Assembly (NCBI RefSeq): GCF_963678635.1
Contig: NC_087064.1
Location: forward strand, 42,602,411 to 42,666,410
Source of the DNA: Symsagittifera roscoffensis
Lineage: Eukaryota > Xenacoelomorpha > Acoela > Convolutidae
Length of the DNA: 64,000 nucleotides
Reading direction: 5' to 3'
Made by a program: the position numbers and the translations under genes. Below the pieces are notes generated by a model. That model had not been told where the DNA came from. It was given only the letters and a program-made list of their open reading frames with translations, and made no database searches. This document shows, piece by piece, positions 33,262 to 42,922 of this stretch (position 1 is the stretch's first letter; the number at the start of each line of letters is the position of its first letter).

Positions 33262-33750
33262 AACAAGACTGCTCGTAGCAGGGCAAAGCCTTGAATTTCC
33301 CGACTGCATTTTAAAGCCTATGGAGCAGTAATAACGTGAAAGGTAATAAAATAAAATGAACTTTTTCACATTTCAGATTTTTTGAAAATTATCACCCCAC
33401 ACGCCATATAAAATACAGTGACAGGCAACGCTCCTAATAACGAATCAATTATGGCAAACCTTTTTTTTTTCAACCAATTTGGAACAATTTCTAAGACTTT
33501 TTGTGCGTTAATAGCGCGAAACATATCGCGCGTTAATTGTCCCAAATTGGCAAAAATGGCATTTTTACACTCCTATTACTTTTAAAAAACCACAGGCGAA
33601 ACGTCTTACCAAATTTAAGCTCAGGACAACAATTTATTTGAATGATAAAAAAAAATCCCGTCAAAATGGCTAGTTAAAAAGTGGAAGTTCGTCTGAAGAA
33701 AAAAATACCCATCAAATATTCCGTTACTTTCGTTACGAAAGTCGCAACAA
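33262..33750 (-). mobile_element. Helentron-like repeat R7
   Basis: Minus-strand copy from AACAAGACTGCTCGTAGCAG to GAAAGTCGCAACAA. It shares private changes with R6, so the two come from one sub-lineage or a local duplication. Confidence 0.6.
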
Positions 33751-34933
33751 CAACCAAATTAATTTATATGTTGAATACAAGTGAGAGACAGCAAAGACAG
33801 CATTCTGCCAATTTTGAGCAATTTTGCATGCAATTTTGAATTTTTATTGACGTTGAGACGATATGCTGAATACAAGTGAGAGACATTATTTTGGAAAAAA
33901 TACGAAAGGAATTTTGCATTCATTTCTCGGCTCGTCAAATTAGTCGTTTGTAGCTCCGAAAAAAATATAAAAATTTGTTAAAGCTTTGTAATGTTAAAGT
34001 TTCAAACTAATTCGGCTTAAATATCGCTCCAAATTTAATTGCATTGAGGCATGCTTGTTGTTATTTTGAACTTTTTGCTAAGTGAGAAATTTATAAGTTT
34101 GTACTTTACATAGCGTGCGGGGAGATAGTTTTCAAAAAATCTCAATTTTTGCTTGAATTTATTATATTTTGTGTAGTTTCATCATTTTATTAAATGCAAA
34201 CACTACTTCATGGACCTGAAAAAAGCAGTCGGGCCATTCAGAGCATCGAGACTTGATACGCGCATTCTTGTTAAAGTTTTCTTTTGAAATAAGATGATTC
34301 GAATTGAATTGAGCAAGATTTGCCTAGTTTTTTGTTGTTGCAGGCCAGCACAGTTTTTTAAGAGTAGGTCGATTAAGGACTTAGTTAGCAATTAGTAAAT
34401 GCATAAACGTAAAAATGATCAGAAATGATAAAACAATCTTCCTGATTTGATTTTGAGACATCATTATCTTAGGGTATAGGTGATACAAAAAAAGTTTTGT
34501 CAAATATACGTAAAAACTGGAGAAGCTTAGAAGAAAAAACCCTGGAGTATAAAGATATTATCAGTTTTTGGATATAATCCGCTGAAAGGCGGAATCGCAA
34601 GTAAACTTTGCGTAGGTTGTTTTAGAGTTCTCTCATCAGATAGAAACTTACTGTGTTATCATTGATTTCACGAGTGTGTATGACAGTCAAATGTGTTTCT
34701 AATTACACGATTAGCTAGCATAACAATTTTCAGTGGACCATATGCGATCAAATGTTGAGAACATATCAGCTCTCAGGAGCGACGGACGGGAAATGGTAGA
34801 AGAGCTTTTTGCCTAAATTATTTGTAGGTTTTATGGTAACTTCATACATTTATTTGGGGGGCATTCAACATTGCCTAAATAGAACAGTTTGTGCACACGG
34901 TCTTTTTGACTTAACGAAACTTTACTTCAGAAT
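33751..34933. other. Host sequence left of copy 2
   Basis: Apart from repeat fragment R8 and a 70-bp piece matching foldback B (near 33800-33860, CATTCTGCCAATTTTGAG), no feature is seen. The 3' LTR of copy 2 begins at 34934. If the CAP gene spans the insertion, its upstream exons should lie in or beyond this stretch, but none is recognisable. Confidence 0.4.
34098..34273 (+). mobile_element. Helentron-like repeat R8, 3' fragment
   Basis: A diverged 3' third of the family: GTACTTTACATAGCGTGCGG, the CTTCATGGACCTG block, GCAGTCGGGCC, and the end GATACGCGCATTCTTGTT. Confidence 0.45.
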
Positions 34934-35343
34934 TGAGTTAGGCTCGAGTTGGTTAACTCATAGAGTAATTTCGGATAGGGTACACCGTCTGCTCGTCACG
35001 CTATCTTATTTTCGGCCGGATAGATTCGTGCAACTTCTTAGTCTAATACCGATCCTAATCTTACTCTTATACTATCTAGTCTCAGGTTGTTTAACTAGTC
35101 TCTGCTAGGCTCAATAGATCTAGGGTATACTGGTTTATTTCGGCTGCTGAAGTGCTCGGGAGAGTCCAACTAATTTCTAAGTTAAATTCAAATCTCTCTG
35201 GTGCTGAAATTACAAGTAACTTCAGCACGTACAAATAAGTGGGTTGTTAGTTAGATGGATCATGATTGGTTAATATTAAATACTTTACATTGGTAAAATA
35301 TCTAAATTATCCAATCATAAAATGTAGTTTAGATCAGGTTCCA
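34934..35343 (-). repeat. 3' LTR of copy 2
   Basis: This is the 410-bp downstream LTR, identical to the 5' LTR except for one base seen by eye. On the minus strand AATAAA lies at 35139-35134 and would act as the polyadenylation signal. GAAT at 34930-34933 is the other half of the target duplication. The bases just upstream in the element read GGATGGG, a short purine run that would be the polypurine tract. Confidence 0.95.
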
Positions 35344-36956
35344 CCCATCCGGGTTTTACAGAGTTTTTTAGAATAGTTCTTCTGCAATTCGAAGGATGGA
35401 TGATGGACGTTGGTGTTTGGCGAACATCTTATTTCTTCTGTTTCCTTTTTGTTAAAGAAGTTCCAGGAAGCTGGAGTTAGAGACATAAGACGTTGTGTCT
35501 TCTAGTGACAACGACTAAGTCTTCGCAACAAACTCAAATCTGATTTCAGAATGGTTGGCTATGTCAGGTTTTTCTGTTCTGCGTGGAGAACTTCTTTTGT
35601 GTCTGATCTAGTTTGGGAATGGCGTGGAGATTGTGCGTGGAGGGGATGCCTGGTTACTCGGATCTGTACGTATACTTGAACATCGAGGTGGTCATTGGTC
35701 TAGTTCAATGAAGTCCTTTTCTGCGAAGTCAAGTCGTACTCTAAATCCTTTGAGTTGTGATTGTGAGTGGCATATCGATTGTGGTTGGTCATTCTCTCTC
35801 GAGTGTAGTGGGGTCGTTTTGTCTTTAGATGTTCGTCCTTGGTGTTGTATTCTGATCTATGTATTGCATAATGTAATTTACATTTTATAAAACATTTATT
35901 AGTTTAATATTTTTTAATTATGATTTTAGTTAGTTGTTTTCACAAAAGCTTTTTGTTTTAGTTCGGTTATTTTGAAGAGTTACTCACACTTGAGTAGCTC
36001 TTATTAAAAATAGAGGTGTGGTCACAAAGCGTGGATGTAGCACGGTGGGTTAGGCCGGCTATAGAGCATGCTCAGGACGTCCTTCCTGGTGGGTTAGGCC
36101 AGGAGTGGGAGTATGATTTCATGCGGTTTTTGTGAGGGGTCCTGTTATGTGACAACGTTTTATGTTGGGTTTGTTGTGGTTTTTCTTATGTCTTGTTGGT
36201 TATGTCCTTTTTCCAAAAAGCAAATTGTTCGTGGTATGGGTTTGTCTTTCGACTTTTTTGTGTTTTATTATTTCTTTCTTAGACTTTATAATAGTCTTCA
36301 AAAGAATAAATTATCCAGTTTTAAACTGGGTTAATCCGGTTTGGGTACCGTTGGTTTCCTTTTCTTAGTCATGCTGTTATTCTATGATTTGTGGTATTTA
36401 GTAAGCTGCGTTGGTTAGTTTTGTTTAGTATATGATTCCTTTCCAACCGGGTTAAAGGAAAGTTTGAAACATGTTATTATATGTTAGAGTTGTTGAGTGT
36501 GAAAACTTGAAACTGAAATTCATTATTTTAAACAATTCTTCGTGGGCGAGCTGTGCGAGTGTGGATAGAATTTCTGTGCGAATAAATGAGAATATCAAAA
36601 GGTTAGTACTGCATTTGCATTTTATTAATTTACTGCATAGAATTTGGAAATTTACTGCTAGTTATGGGGGAATTTTAAGTTACAAATTTTCATCATGATT
36701 AGATTTACTGCTTGTGGGGAAAATTTTAGAAATGAATTTACTGCATTGGTATTAAATTTATAAATTTATAAGTGTAAGAGATTAATAGAATTGTTGAAGT
36801 CTGTTTGATGAAATTTGCGATCTTTATTTGTTTTTTGTGGTTTTTGTAGGTGATCGTCGGATGAAGGCTAAAAATCTAAGGAAAACATGGATAAAGTATG
36901 GTGAGTTTTTTATATTTTAATTAGTTAGTAATATTCATTTAATTCATACTTACCTG
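35344..36956 (-). other. 1.6-kb 3' untranslated region of copy 2
   Basis: This lies between the 601-aa ORF and the 3' LTR. It begins with a predicted 78-bp intron (36953-36876, GTAAGT...TTAG). GCAGTAAAT-type motifs, adjacent 10-bp palindromes and a hairpin follow, all shared with copy 1. No convincing sense-strand ORF is seen. Open frames on the opposite strand, such as the 88-codon frame at 35624-35890, look fortuitous. Such a long 3' UTR could hold RNA export, stability or localisation signals. Confidence 0.65.
36876..36953 (-). promoter_or_regulatory. Predicted 3'-UTR intron (copy 2)
   Basis: The donor CAG|GTAAGTATG lies three bases after the stop of the 601-aa ORF. The acceptor is TTTCCTTAG, and a perfect TACTAAC branch sequence lies between them. 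Copy 1 has the same arrangement. Because the stop is under 50 nt from the junction, such an exon junction should not trigger nonsense-mediated decay. Confidence 0.55.
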
Positions 36957-38762
36957 TTAGTCGTCGGGGAAAAAACCGTGGGGGAAGATGTCGTGAATTA
37001 GTTCTGAAGTTGTTAGTAGTTTAGCTAAGATGCGGATGATATTTTTAGTCTGAAGCAGTGGCCAAAGCAATTGAAGTGCCTTAATAGTGGTTAGTTCTTC
37101 AGTGCCAACTGCAAACTCATAAGGTGTGTTTTGGATTAGATTATATAATTTGTGATTGAATTTAGTGTTGTGGATGAATTCTAAAATTGGGATTTCTATA
37201 GGTTGTACAAACTCGTGCGGGATAAGGAAGGGTCGGGATTCTTCGGCGTTGAAGGTCTTGGTGATGGGACAGAAGATGTACATTTGGGTTATGGGGTCAT
37301 AATTACGAAGAATACCATGGAGGTTAGTGTCTTTAATACAATATGTGAAATTTAGGAAAAATGGTGAAGTGTATTTGGAATTAATGAATTGAAAACGATG
37401 GTGTGGTTGTCTAGAAGGTGTGTGTAGGTCAAAGTGATTTTGGATGAAGCGATAATAACTATATGTGTGGGTTTGTTTAGTGCGCAACATAATATCGTGT
37501 GAGCAGTGTAAATCTCTTTCGTGTGGTGCAAGGAAATGAAAGGTTAGTGAAAATATTTGGAAGCGTTCTTTAAAACTTTCGTATGCTTGTGTGTCTGTTA
37601 GTGCTTCTGAAATAATGTGATCAAACTTTCGGTCGAAGATGTTTAGTGTAAATATATATGGTGTCTTGATGAAAAATTTCTCGGTAATTTGTGGATTAGC
37701 GAAGCGATCGTCGTCTAAGAATTGATCTTGGTTAGCTCTGATGATGTTGTGATCATAGTATTCGAGTGTATATTCGTTAGCTCTAGGTGCAGTGTGTGTT
37801 TTTAGTGATTTTTTATATCCAACGTAAGTAAATTGTCTAGCGGTTAGTGGTGTAGTGAGTCGATATAGCATGTCCGTATTTCGCTCTATATCGATGTGAG
37901 TGTTAGATAAAGGTAAGCAAAGAGGGTTAGTAAAATGATAATATGAGGTCCAAGAGAGAGTGGGCATTAAAACGTATTCATCTACAAAGTTGCGTGTTTC
38001 GTTAGTGTCGTGGGGGGTGTTTAAGGTGTATTGTGGAAATGAGGGTAAGGTGATGGCTAAAAATTCTTTTGTGTTAGTATGCTTGGGATGGTTGATGTAT
38101 TCACGGGCTGTTCCTGGTTTTGCTGGGAAAGGATGGTTGGGGAACTTTCTTTTAAAAGTGCGGTAAGCTCTATTAGTGTGGAGTGAAGATTCAGTTGATG
38201 TGGATGATGGTGCTAATGATTCAGTATAATTTGAAGAGGGTGTAGGGGTAGGGGGGTTGGATGAATTTATAGTGGAGGAGATTTGGTTTATGGTTGGGGT
38301 ATGGAGGTGGTAGGGTTGTTGTTGAAGGGTAATAAAATTATCTAGCTCTGGGGAGATTCGGGGGGTGTCTGGAGAATGAGATGATTGGTCAGAATGGTAT
38401 GAGGAGTAGGTTGGGGTAACTTGGGAAGCATAAGAGGGTGTGGGAGTAATGGGGTCAGGGTTATTGGATAATATGGGTTGAAAAGGGGGTTGAGAAAAAT
38501 TAGAAGAGTTATGAAAATTATTGGATGGGGATGGTTCTGAGTCGGCAAATTCATCGGGGGTTTCAATATTCGGGTTATTGAGTTGTGAGATGGAATATAA
38601 AACTGAGATGTGTGAATTAGTGTCGGAATTCATGCCTGATGTTACATTACTAGATGGAAAATCGGGTGGCGGAAAAGCAAAAAGTGGTATTATTGGGATT
38701 GGAGAGGTAAGATTTGTTGGGTGGGAATTTGATCGGTGTAGTGATCCAAGTTGGCGGCTCAT
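36957..38762 (-). CDS. 601-aa accessory protein of unknown function (copy 2)
   Basis: This is the last frame of the element; its ATG overlaps the env stop (ATGA). Residues 1-200 are Pro/Ser/Thr/Asn-rich and probably disordered. A basic patch (FKRKFPNHPFPAKPG) follows near 205-220. Residues 225-601 look globular, rich in Tyr, Phe, His and Thr, with few Cys. There is no signal peptide or membrane segment, so it should be intracellular. Copy 1 carries the same frame with five amino-acid differences by eye and no stop. I recognise no family. A strong splice donor follows the stop codon by three bases. Position after env and intact state in both copies argue for a real function. Confidence 0.7.
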   Translation of the reverse strand: MSRQLGSLHRSNSHPTNLTSPIPIIPLFAFPPPDFPSSNVTSGMNSDTNSHISVLYSISQLNNPNIETPDEFADSEPSPSNNFHNSSNFSQPPFQPILSNNPDPITPTPSYASQVTPTYSSYHSDQSSHSPDTPRISPELDNFITLQQQPYHLHTPTINQISSTINSSNPPTPTPSSNYTESLAPSSTSTESSLHTNRAYRTFKRKFPNHPFPAKPGTAREYINHPKHTNTKEFLAITLPSFPQYTLNTPHDTNETRNFVDEYVLMPTLSWTSYYHFTNPLCLPLSNTHIDIERNTDMLYRLTTPLTARQFTYVGYKKSLKTHTAPRANEYTLEYYDHNIIRANQDQFLDDDRFANPQITEKFFIKTPYIFTLNIFDRKFDHIISEALTDTQAYESFKERFQIFSLTFHFLAPHERDLHCSHDIMLRTKQTHTYSYYRFIQNHFDLHTPSRQPHHRFQFINSKYTSPFFLNFTYCIKDTNLHGILRNYDPITQMYIFCPITKTFNAEESRPFLIPHEFVQPIEIPILEFIHNTKFNHKLYNLIQNTPYEFAVGTEELTTIKALQLLWPLLQTKNIIRILAKLLTTSELIHDIFPHGFFPDD

Positions 38763-41377
38763 CGTAGGCTAAAAAAATGATTATTTTGAGACTGAAAAGC
38801 GGTGGTATGGGGTTGTTCAATAATTTGTTCATAAGTATTATCATCTTGTGACTGGTGTGTCATTATATGTTGAATGGGACTTTGTGATGTGGTGAGTCGA
38901 AAATTTGGATTATGTGTGATGGCTAAATTTCGAAAATTTCGTGGGACTAGGGATAGTGGATGGTTATTTGGTAGGGGTGGTAATTGTGGTGCCGTTGGCG
39001 TTATGTCTATATTGTTATGTTCTTCGTCGTATGTATTTTGTCGTGTTGCTATTTTTGTGTTATATTCCTTTATTTGTGCGTCTAAAAGAATTTTGTTTAT
39101 AGATGTAGAAAAGATTCCAAAAAATCCTGCAAAGAGTATGCGTGCTACGCTTGCTTGTCGATTGACTTGTGTGTGTATAGCACATGTGTTGTAGATTCCT
39201 TTTAAAAGTGAGAAAAGAAATCCAATAAAGTTAAACATTGCGTATAAAATAGTCAATTTTTCTAAGATGTAGTAGGGCCATCCTAGAAAATCGAGGATCT
39301 CATTTTTGAGTGTAACAAGGCTAAAAATGTTAATTGGTGATATATCTTGGGGACGGTATTTTTCACCGTTTAGATATATATAATCTTTAATGTCTTTAAA
39401 ATATCCGCTATAGTCTTGCGTGTAGATATCGGCAAATCCTGCGGTTTCCGCAAGTTTGCGTAAATTTTGGTCTATTGATTGTCTTTGTATAGTGTCCATT
39501 TGTGTTAATAATTCTTGGAATTGTTGTGTTCTAATGTGATGTTGAATATCTGATTTTGAATAGATTCCTATTGATTGTAAGTCTATATTTGGGTTTCGAG
39601 CAATAGCGCGAATGCTTTCTGGTGAAAATTTTTTGAGTGATTGCATTAATGTGGGATATGGAGTGAGAAGATAATATTTATTTTCATCAGGGTTTAGTTG
39701 TACTACATTGTGGCTGTTTTCTGATCCACATGGGACTGCGGTATCCCAGAAATAGGTTCTTCGTGAAAGTGTATCCACGAAATGTACTTTATTCTTATAA
39801 AAGATAGGGATTCTTTTATAACATCGTTTATCTTCAAAAACGTATAGTGGTGATACTTTTTTAGTACAAGTATAAAACCATAAGATGTTTCCTTCATAGT
39901 CTAAAAAATTTGATCTATTTCCAGATAATAAGTATCCTGCATAGGGTATTTTTAATACTGCTAGTGCAAGTGATTGTAATATTTGTGTTCGTTCTAATTC
40001 GCATAGTTGGTGTAGTGTTTCTAATTCGGAGAGTGACATTTCTTGAAAAATTCGGCTAATTGTATAATCTAGTTTCATATCTAAATGAATATCATAGTGG
40101 ATATTACCGAAATATGTAGTATTCATTAGTGATAATTCTTGTAAGCGTGTGCTTCTGGTGTCATGGGGTTTTAGATGTCCACCAGGTTGTCCGTTGCTTT
40201 TTTCAAAATTAACTGGTATATAGGATGTTCCTTCGTTTAGAGGATGACCTGTGGCATATGGGTCGATTTTTACTTTTCCAGTGGTCATGTCGAATCCTTT
40301 TTCGTATTCAACTAATATCTCGGAGTATTGTGTTTTGTGAAGTGGGTTTCTGTATTTACATGCAAGTTCTGTTTCTTGATATATTTGAAAACGTGTCAAT
40401 TTATTTTCTATATTGTCTATGTTTCTAAAATTTGAACTTAGTTTTCGTGATGGATGGACTTGTTCATATGGAATTGATTGTATAAAATATTTTTCGTGAA
40501 ATTTTATCATACGAGCGTGTATTTTTGCTACTTGAAATGTTGTACATGTGTCTTCGGGGAACCAAACAATTGTTGCTTGTGTTCTCGTTGTAGGGTCGCA
40601 ATAACCTTGATCATTTTTACAAGGTAATCGGATTCCTTGATAGATCATTGTATTATCTGATAAATCTCGTGTTAGTTGTATTTTTTCGAGTTGTATTTTC
40701 CAATCGAAAAACATTATTTCTTGGTATCCTTTATTTTTTGTGTCTGCTTTGCAGTTTGATGGGTCATTTATACCAATGTGTGGTATCCAATGTTTATCGT
40801 GTAGGTCATAGGTTAATCGTCCGTGTGCGCCGTTATACGGGTATTTTTCGTCTAGTTTTATATGTCCTTGGTGTCTTTCAAGTTGTGATTGATGTACAGA
40901 GTCTGAAAAAACTTGAAAATTAACTAACTTTCTTGCGGAGTTTTTATTTTGTGTGATGTTTAGTCTAAGTAATTCATTTTTACAATCGTCGGGATTGAGA
41001 TGTAAAAGACGTTCTATATTACTCTGATAGAATGATTCATGGTCAAGTCGGTTTTTGTTTCCGTTCGAGACTTGTGAACAATGTACTTTCTTTTCGGAAA
41101 ATGTTGCTGTGAATTTATAACCTGTAACTGTTGTTGCTCGGGCTTTTGAATAGAGTGTTGCTATTACATCTGTGGTTTCTATAGCTTGTGGTTCTGTTTC
41201 ACATTGTGATACTTGATTTATTGCATATTTATGTAGTGTTTTTTGTTCATTTTCTTCACAATCGTAATGTGTTACTAATAAATCTTGTGGTCCTGTACGA
41301 GGAGAAGGGTTTATGTTTTGATTTGAGATTACTAGAAAAAGGAGTTGGAGAAAAATTAATAATTTTAGAATATACAT
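38759..41377 (-). CDS. env: Env-like transmembrane glycoprotein, 872 aa (copy 2, intact)
   Basis: The frame begins with a clear signal peptide (MYILKLLIFLQLLFLVIS, cleavage near residue 19). A long Cys-containing ectodomain with several N-glycosylation sequons follows. An RSTR string near residue 408 could be a furin-like site. A hydrophobic stretch at about 697-725 and another at about 745-765 are membrane candidates, and a cytoplasmic tail of about 100 aa follows. A CY-x-IP segment with flanking Cys near residues 505-540 recalls glycoproteins of the herpes gB-like class reported in chuviruses and some retroelements, but I hold that lightly. The start overlaps the ATG-less frame and the stop overlaps the next ATG (ATGA). 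It should act at the cell surface or in particle envelopes. Confidence 0.75.
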   Translation of the reverse strand: MYILKLLIFLQLLFLVISNQNINPSPRTGPQDLLVTHYDCEENEQKTLHKYAINQVSQCETEPQAIETTDVIATLYSKARATTVTGYKFTATFSEKKVHCSQVSNGNKNRLDHESFYQSNIERLLHLNPDDCKNELLRLNITQNKNSARKLVNFQVFSDSVHQSQLERHQGHIKLDEKYPYNGAHGRLTYDLHDKHWIPHIGINDPSNCKADTKNKGYQEIMFFDWKIQLEKIQLTRDLSDNTMIYQGIRLPCKNDQGYCDPTTRTQATIVWFPEDTCTTFQVAKIHARMIKFHEKYFIQSIPYEQVHPSRKLSSNFRNIDNIENKLTRFQIYQETELACKYRNPLHKTQYSEILVEYEKGFDMTTGKVKIDPYATGHPLNEGTSYIPVNFEKSNGQPGGHLKPHDTRSTRLQELSLMNTTYFGNIHYDIHLDMKLDYTISRIFQEMSLSELETLHQLCELERTQILQSLALAVLKIPYAGYLLSGNRSNFLDYEGNILWFYTCTKKVSPLYVFEDKRCYKRIPIFYKNKVHFVDTLSRRTYFWDTAVPCGSENSHNVVQLNPDENKYYLLTPYPTLMQSLKKFSPESIRAIARNPNIDLQSIGIYSKSDIQHHIRTQQFQELLTQMDTIQRQSIDQNLRKLAETAGFADIYTQDYSGYFKDIKDYIYLNGEKYRPQDISPINIFSLVTLKNEILDFLGWPYYILEKLTILYAMFNFIGFLFSLLKGIYNTCAIHTQVNRQASVARILFAGFFGIFSTSINKILLDAQIKEYNTKIATRQNTYDEEHNNIDITPTAPQLPPLPNNHPLSLVPRNFRNLAITHNPNFRLTTSQSPIQHIMTHQSQDDNTYEQIIEQPHTTAFQSQNNHFFSLR

Positions 41378-42501
41378 GTGTATGATAGTCCTGAGTACGG
41401 ATTATAAAATGTAATGTAGCCAATTGTGTTTTTGGTATATCTGTCGTATTTGTATATTACTTCAGTAGTTATAAACGGTGGTGGTAGTGATTGAGCTGTT
41501 ATGTTAGGTGGATTTAATGGGTAGGGATGTTGGGTAATATTATTTAACTTAACTGTGATTTCAAACTTTAATTGTAAACTGTTTTGTTGGAGTATTTGAA
41601 TATTGTGATCACGGATATCGTTGTGAATATCTTGGCGATATTGTAATCTATTAAGTGCCCAGTTATGAAGGCGGTTACTTTCTTGATGTTGTCCAAATAA
41701 TGGTGGAGGTGCTGTAAATGTATTCCAATCTAGTCTTAAAGGAATATTTATTGATGATTGTTCTCGATATCTGGCGTCGAGATTATTTGGAAAATTTAAG
41801 TTAAAAGGTGGTGGTGAAATCTGGCTTATTGATGGTGTTGATGGTAGTGATAATGTTTCTGGTAGTGATGAGGATGTTGTTGTATCCGTAGAAATATCTA
41901 TGGGGTCATTGACTAAATTTGGTTCACCTTGTGTAAATGAATGTGTAGTCCAATATGGAAATCGTGATGTTTGGTTTGTGGGGTTGAAAGGATTTTCACG
42001 TATTTGCTCAGATGTTGGTGTTGAACCTAAGTAATCTGATGGTAGGCTTGAGGTGCTACGTTGTGAAAGAAGCGTAGGGGTTTCTGGTAATATACCAATG
42101 GGGTTTTCTGGAGTGTTTTGTGATGGGGATTGAGGTATATCAAAATGAACTCGGGGAGTTTGAAAATTTCTGTTTCGTCGAGGATGTATAATTTGTCTAT
42201 TTATTTCGACTGTATTTTGGTTTTGACTAGGATTTCTTATTCTACTTAGTTCTTGTGGTAGTGTTGGGTATAGGTTATATGTTGGTTCGCTTAGAGGTGC
42301 TTGTCGTTGAACTGGTTCTAGTGGTTCTGATAAACGAGCATGTCGTTCTTCAAAAGTGTATGGATTGTCTTGAAAAGAAATTCGTGTAGATGTTTGAGGA
42401 TTTTGAGTAGTTGAAGGTGGTGTTTGGTTATCTTGGGATGATGTCGGTGAAGACTGATTCTGTGACTGTTGGGTAGCAATTTTTGATGGATTTTTGAATT
42501 G
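41365..42501 (-). CDS. ATG-less ~378-codon open frame (copy 2)
   Basis: A frame with no ATG stays open from just after TAA at 42504-42502 to TAA at 41367-41365. Its end overlaps the env ATG by 13 nt. The predicted protein is Pro/Ser/Thr/Gln-rich and probably disordered for its first two thirds, then becomes more ordered with alternating Leu, Asn and aromatic residues (LHNWALNRLQYRQDIHNDIR). Composition and codon use match the other element genes. It would need splicing, frameshifting or a non-AUG start. In copy 1 the corresponding frame is in phase with the 62-aa ORF, but here a one-base difference in an A-run puts it out of phase. Simple stop readthrough is therefore unlikely as the conserved mechanism. 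Confidence 0.55.
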   Translation of the reverse strand, partial: QFKNPSKIATQQSQNQSSPTSSQDNQTPPSTTQNPQTSTRISFQDNPYTFEERHARLSEPLEPVQRQAPLSEPTYNLYPTLPQELSRIRNPSQNQNTVEINRQIIHPRRNRNFQTPRVHFDIPQSPSQNTPENPIGILPETPTLLSQRSTSSLPSDYLGSTPTSEQIRENPFNPTNQTSRFPYWTTHSFTQGEPNLVNDPIDISTDTTTSSSLPETLSLPSTPSISQISPPPFNLNFPNNLDARYREQSSINIPLRLDWNTFTAPPPLFGQHQESNRLHNWALNRLQYRQDIHNDIRDHNIQILQQNSLQLKFEITVKLNNITQHPYPLNPPNITAQSLPPPFITTEVIYKYDRYTKNTIGYITFYNPYSGLSYTCIF

Positions 42502-42506
42502 TTACT

Positions 42507-42695
42507 TTAGTGGGAAGGTTTATGTTTATTATAGTATTCTTCCAAAAAAAGAATTAGAAGGATTGTTGCTAGGGCAAATGTGAAGATTGCTTTCTTTATA
42601 CATTTACATATTGTCAAAATGAGGGATGATAAAAATGTTATGAAAATTACAAACAATAAAAAAATATCGGTTCTACTGAAAATTGTTCGTATCAT
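42507..42695 (-). CDS. 62-aa hydrophobic ORF (copy 2)
   Basis: The ATG overlaps the previous stop as ATGA. The product has two hydrophobic segments (about residues 11-30 and 36-51) separated by a short basic Cys-containing loop (CKCIKK), and ends in a hydrophilic HKPSH tail. This is the topology of a two-span hairpin membrane protein. Its translation is identical in copy 1 (195-383). Function is unknown; small integral membrane proteins of RNA viruses and retroviruses are a loose analogy only. Confidence 0.5.
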   Translation of the reverse strand: MIRTIFSRTDIFLLFVIFITFLSSLILTICKCIKKAIFTFALATILLILFLEEYYNKHKPSH

Positions 42696-42922
42696 TTAGA
42701 CAAGTTATATGACTCGTACCTGTGGATGTAATCAAGGGTTTTGGAAAGTTGGAGGAATAGTTCGAGTATAGTGTAGAAAATTAAAAAAATGTTACAAAAA
42801 ATGATTAGGATTATTAGAAAAGATTCAAGTATATCAAAAAGAAATATTATAAAGGTTTCAAGTATTGTAAAAAAATGTTTAAGATTTATGAGTATTTGAG
42901 TAACTGATTGAGAGAAGAGCAT
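42692..42922 (-). CDS. 76-aa hydrophobic ORF (copy 2)
   Basis: The ATG directly abuts the stop of the preceding predicted exon (TAAATG), and the TGA overlaps the next ATG (ATGA). The product is very hydrophobic from about residue 12 to 60, rich in Ile, Leu and Phe, with a short charged tail. It should contain at least one and perhaps two membrane segments. No family is recognised. The same frame is open in the visible part of copy 1. Because AT-rich DNA easily gives hydrophobic frames, the start-stop overlaps and the conservation are the main support. Confidence 0.5.
   Translation of the reverse strand: MLFSQSVTQILINLKHFFTILETFIIFLFDILESFLIILIIFCNIFLIFYTILELFLQLSKTLDYIHRYESYNLSK

Noticed and set aside
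34809-35108. 99-codon frame across the LTR (and 53386-53613 in the other LTR)
   Set aside because: It runs through the LTR on the strand opposite to the element and is shared only because the LTRs are nearly identical.
35624-35890. 88-codon frame opposite the element's 3' UTR, present in both copies (also 6978-7244 in copy 1)
   Set aside because: It is antisense to the element, and its conservation is explained by the overall high identity of the two copies; there is no start context or family.
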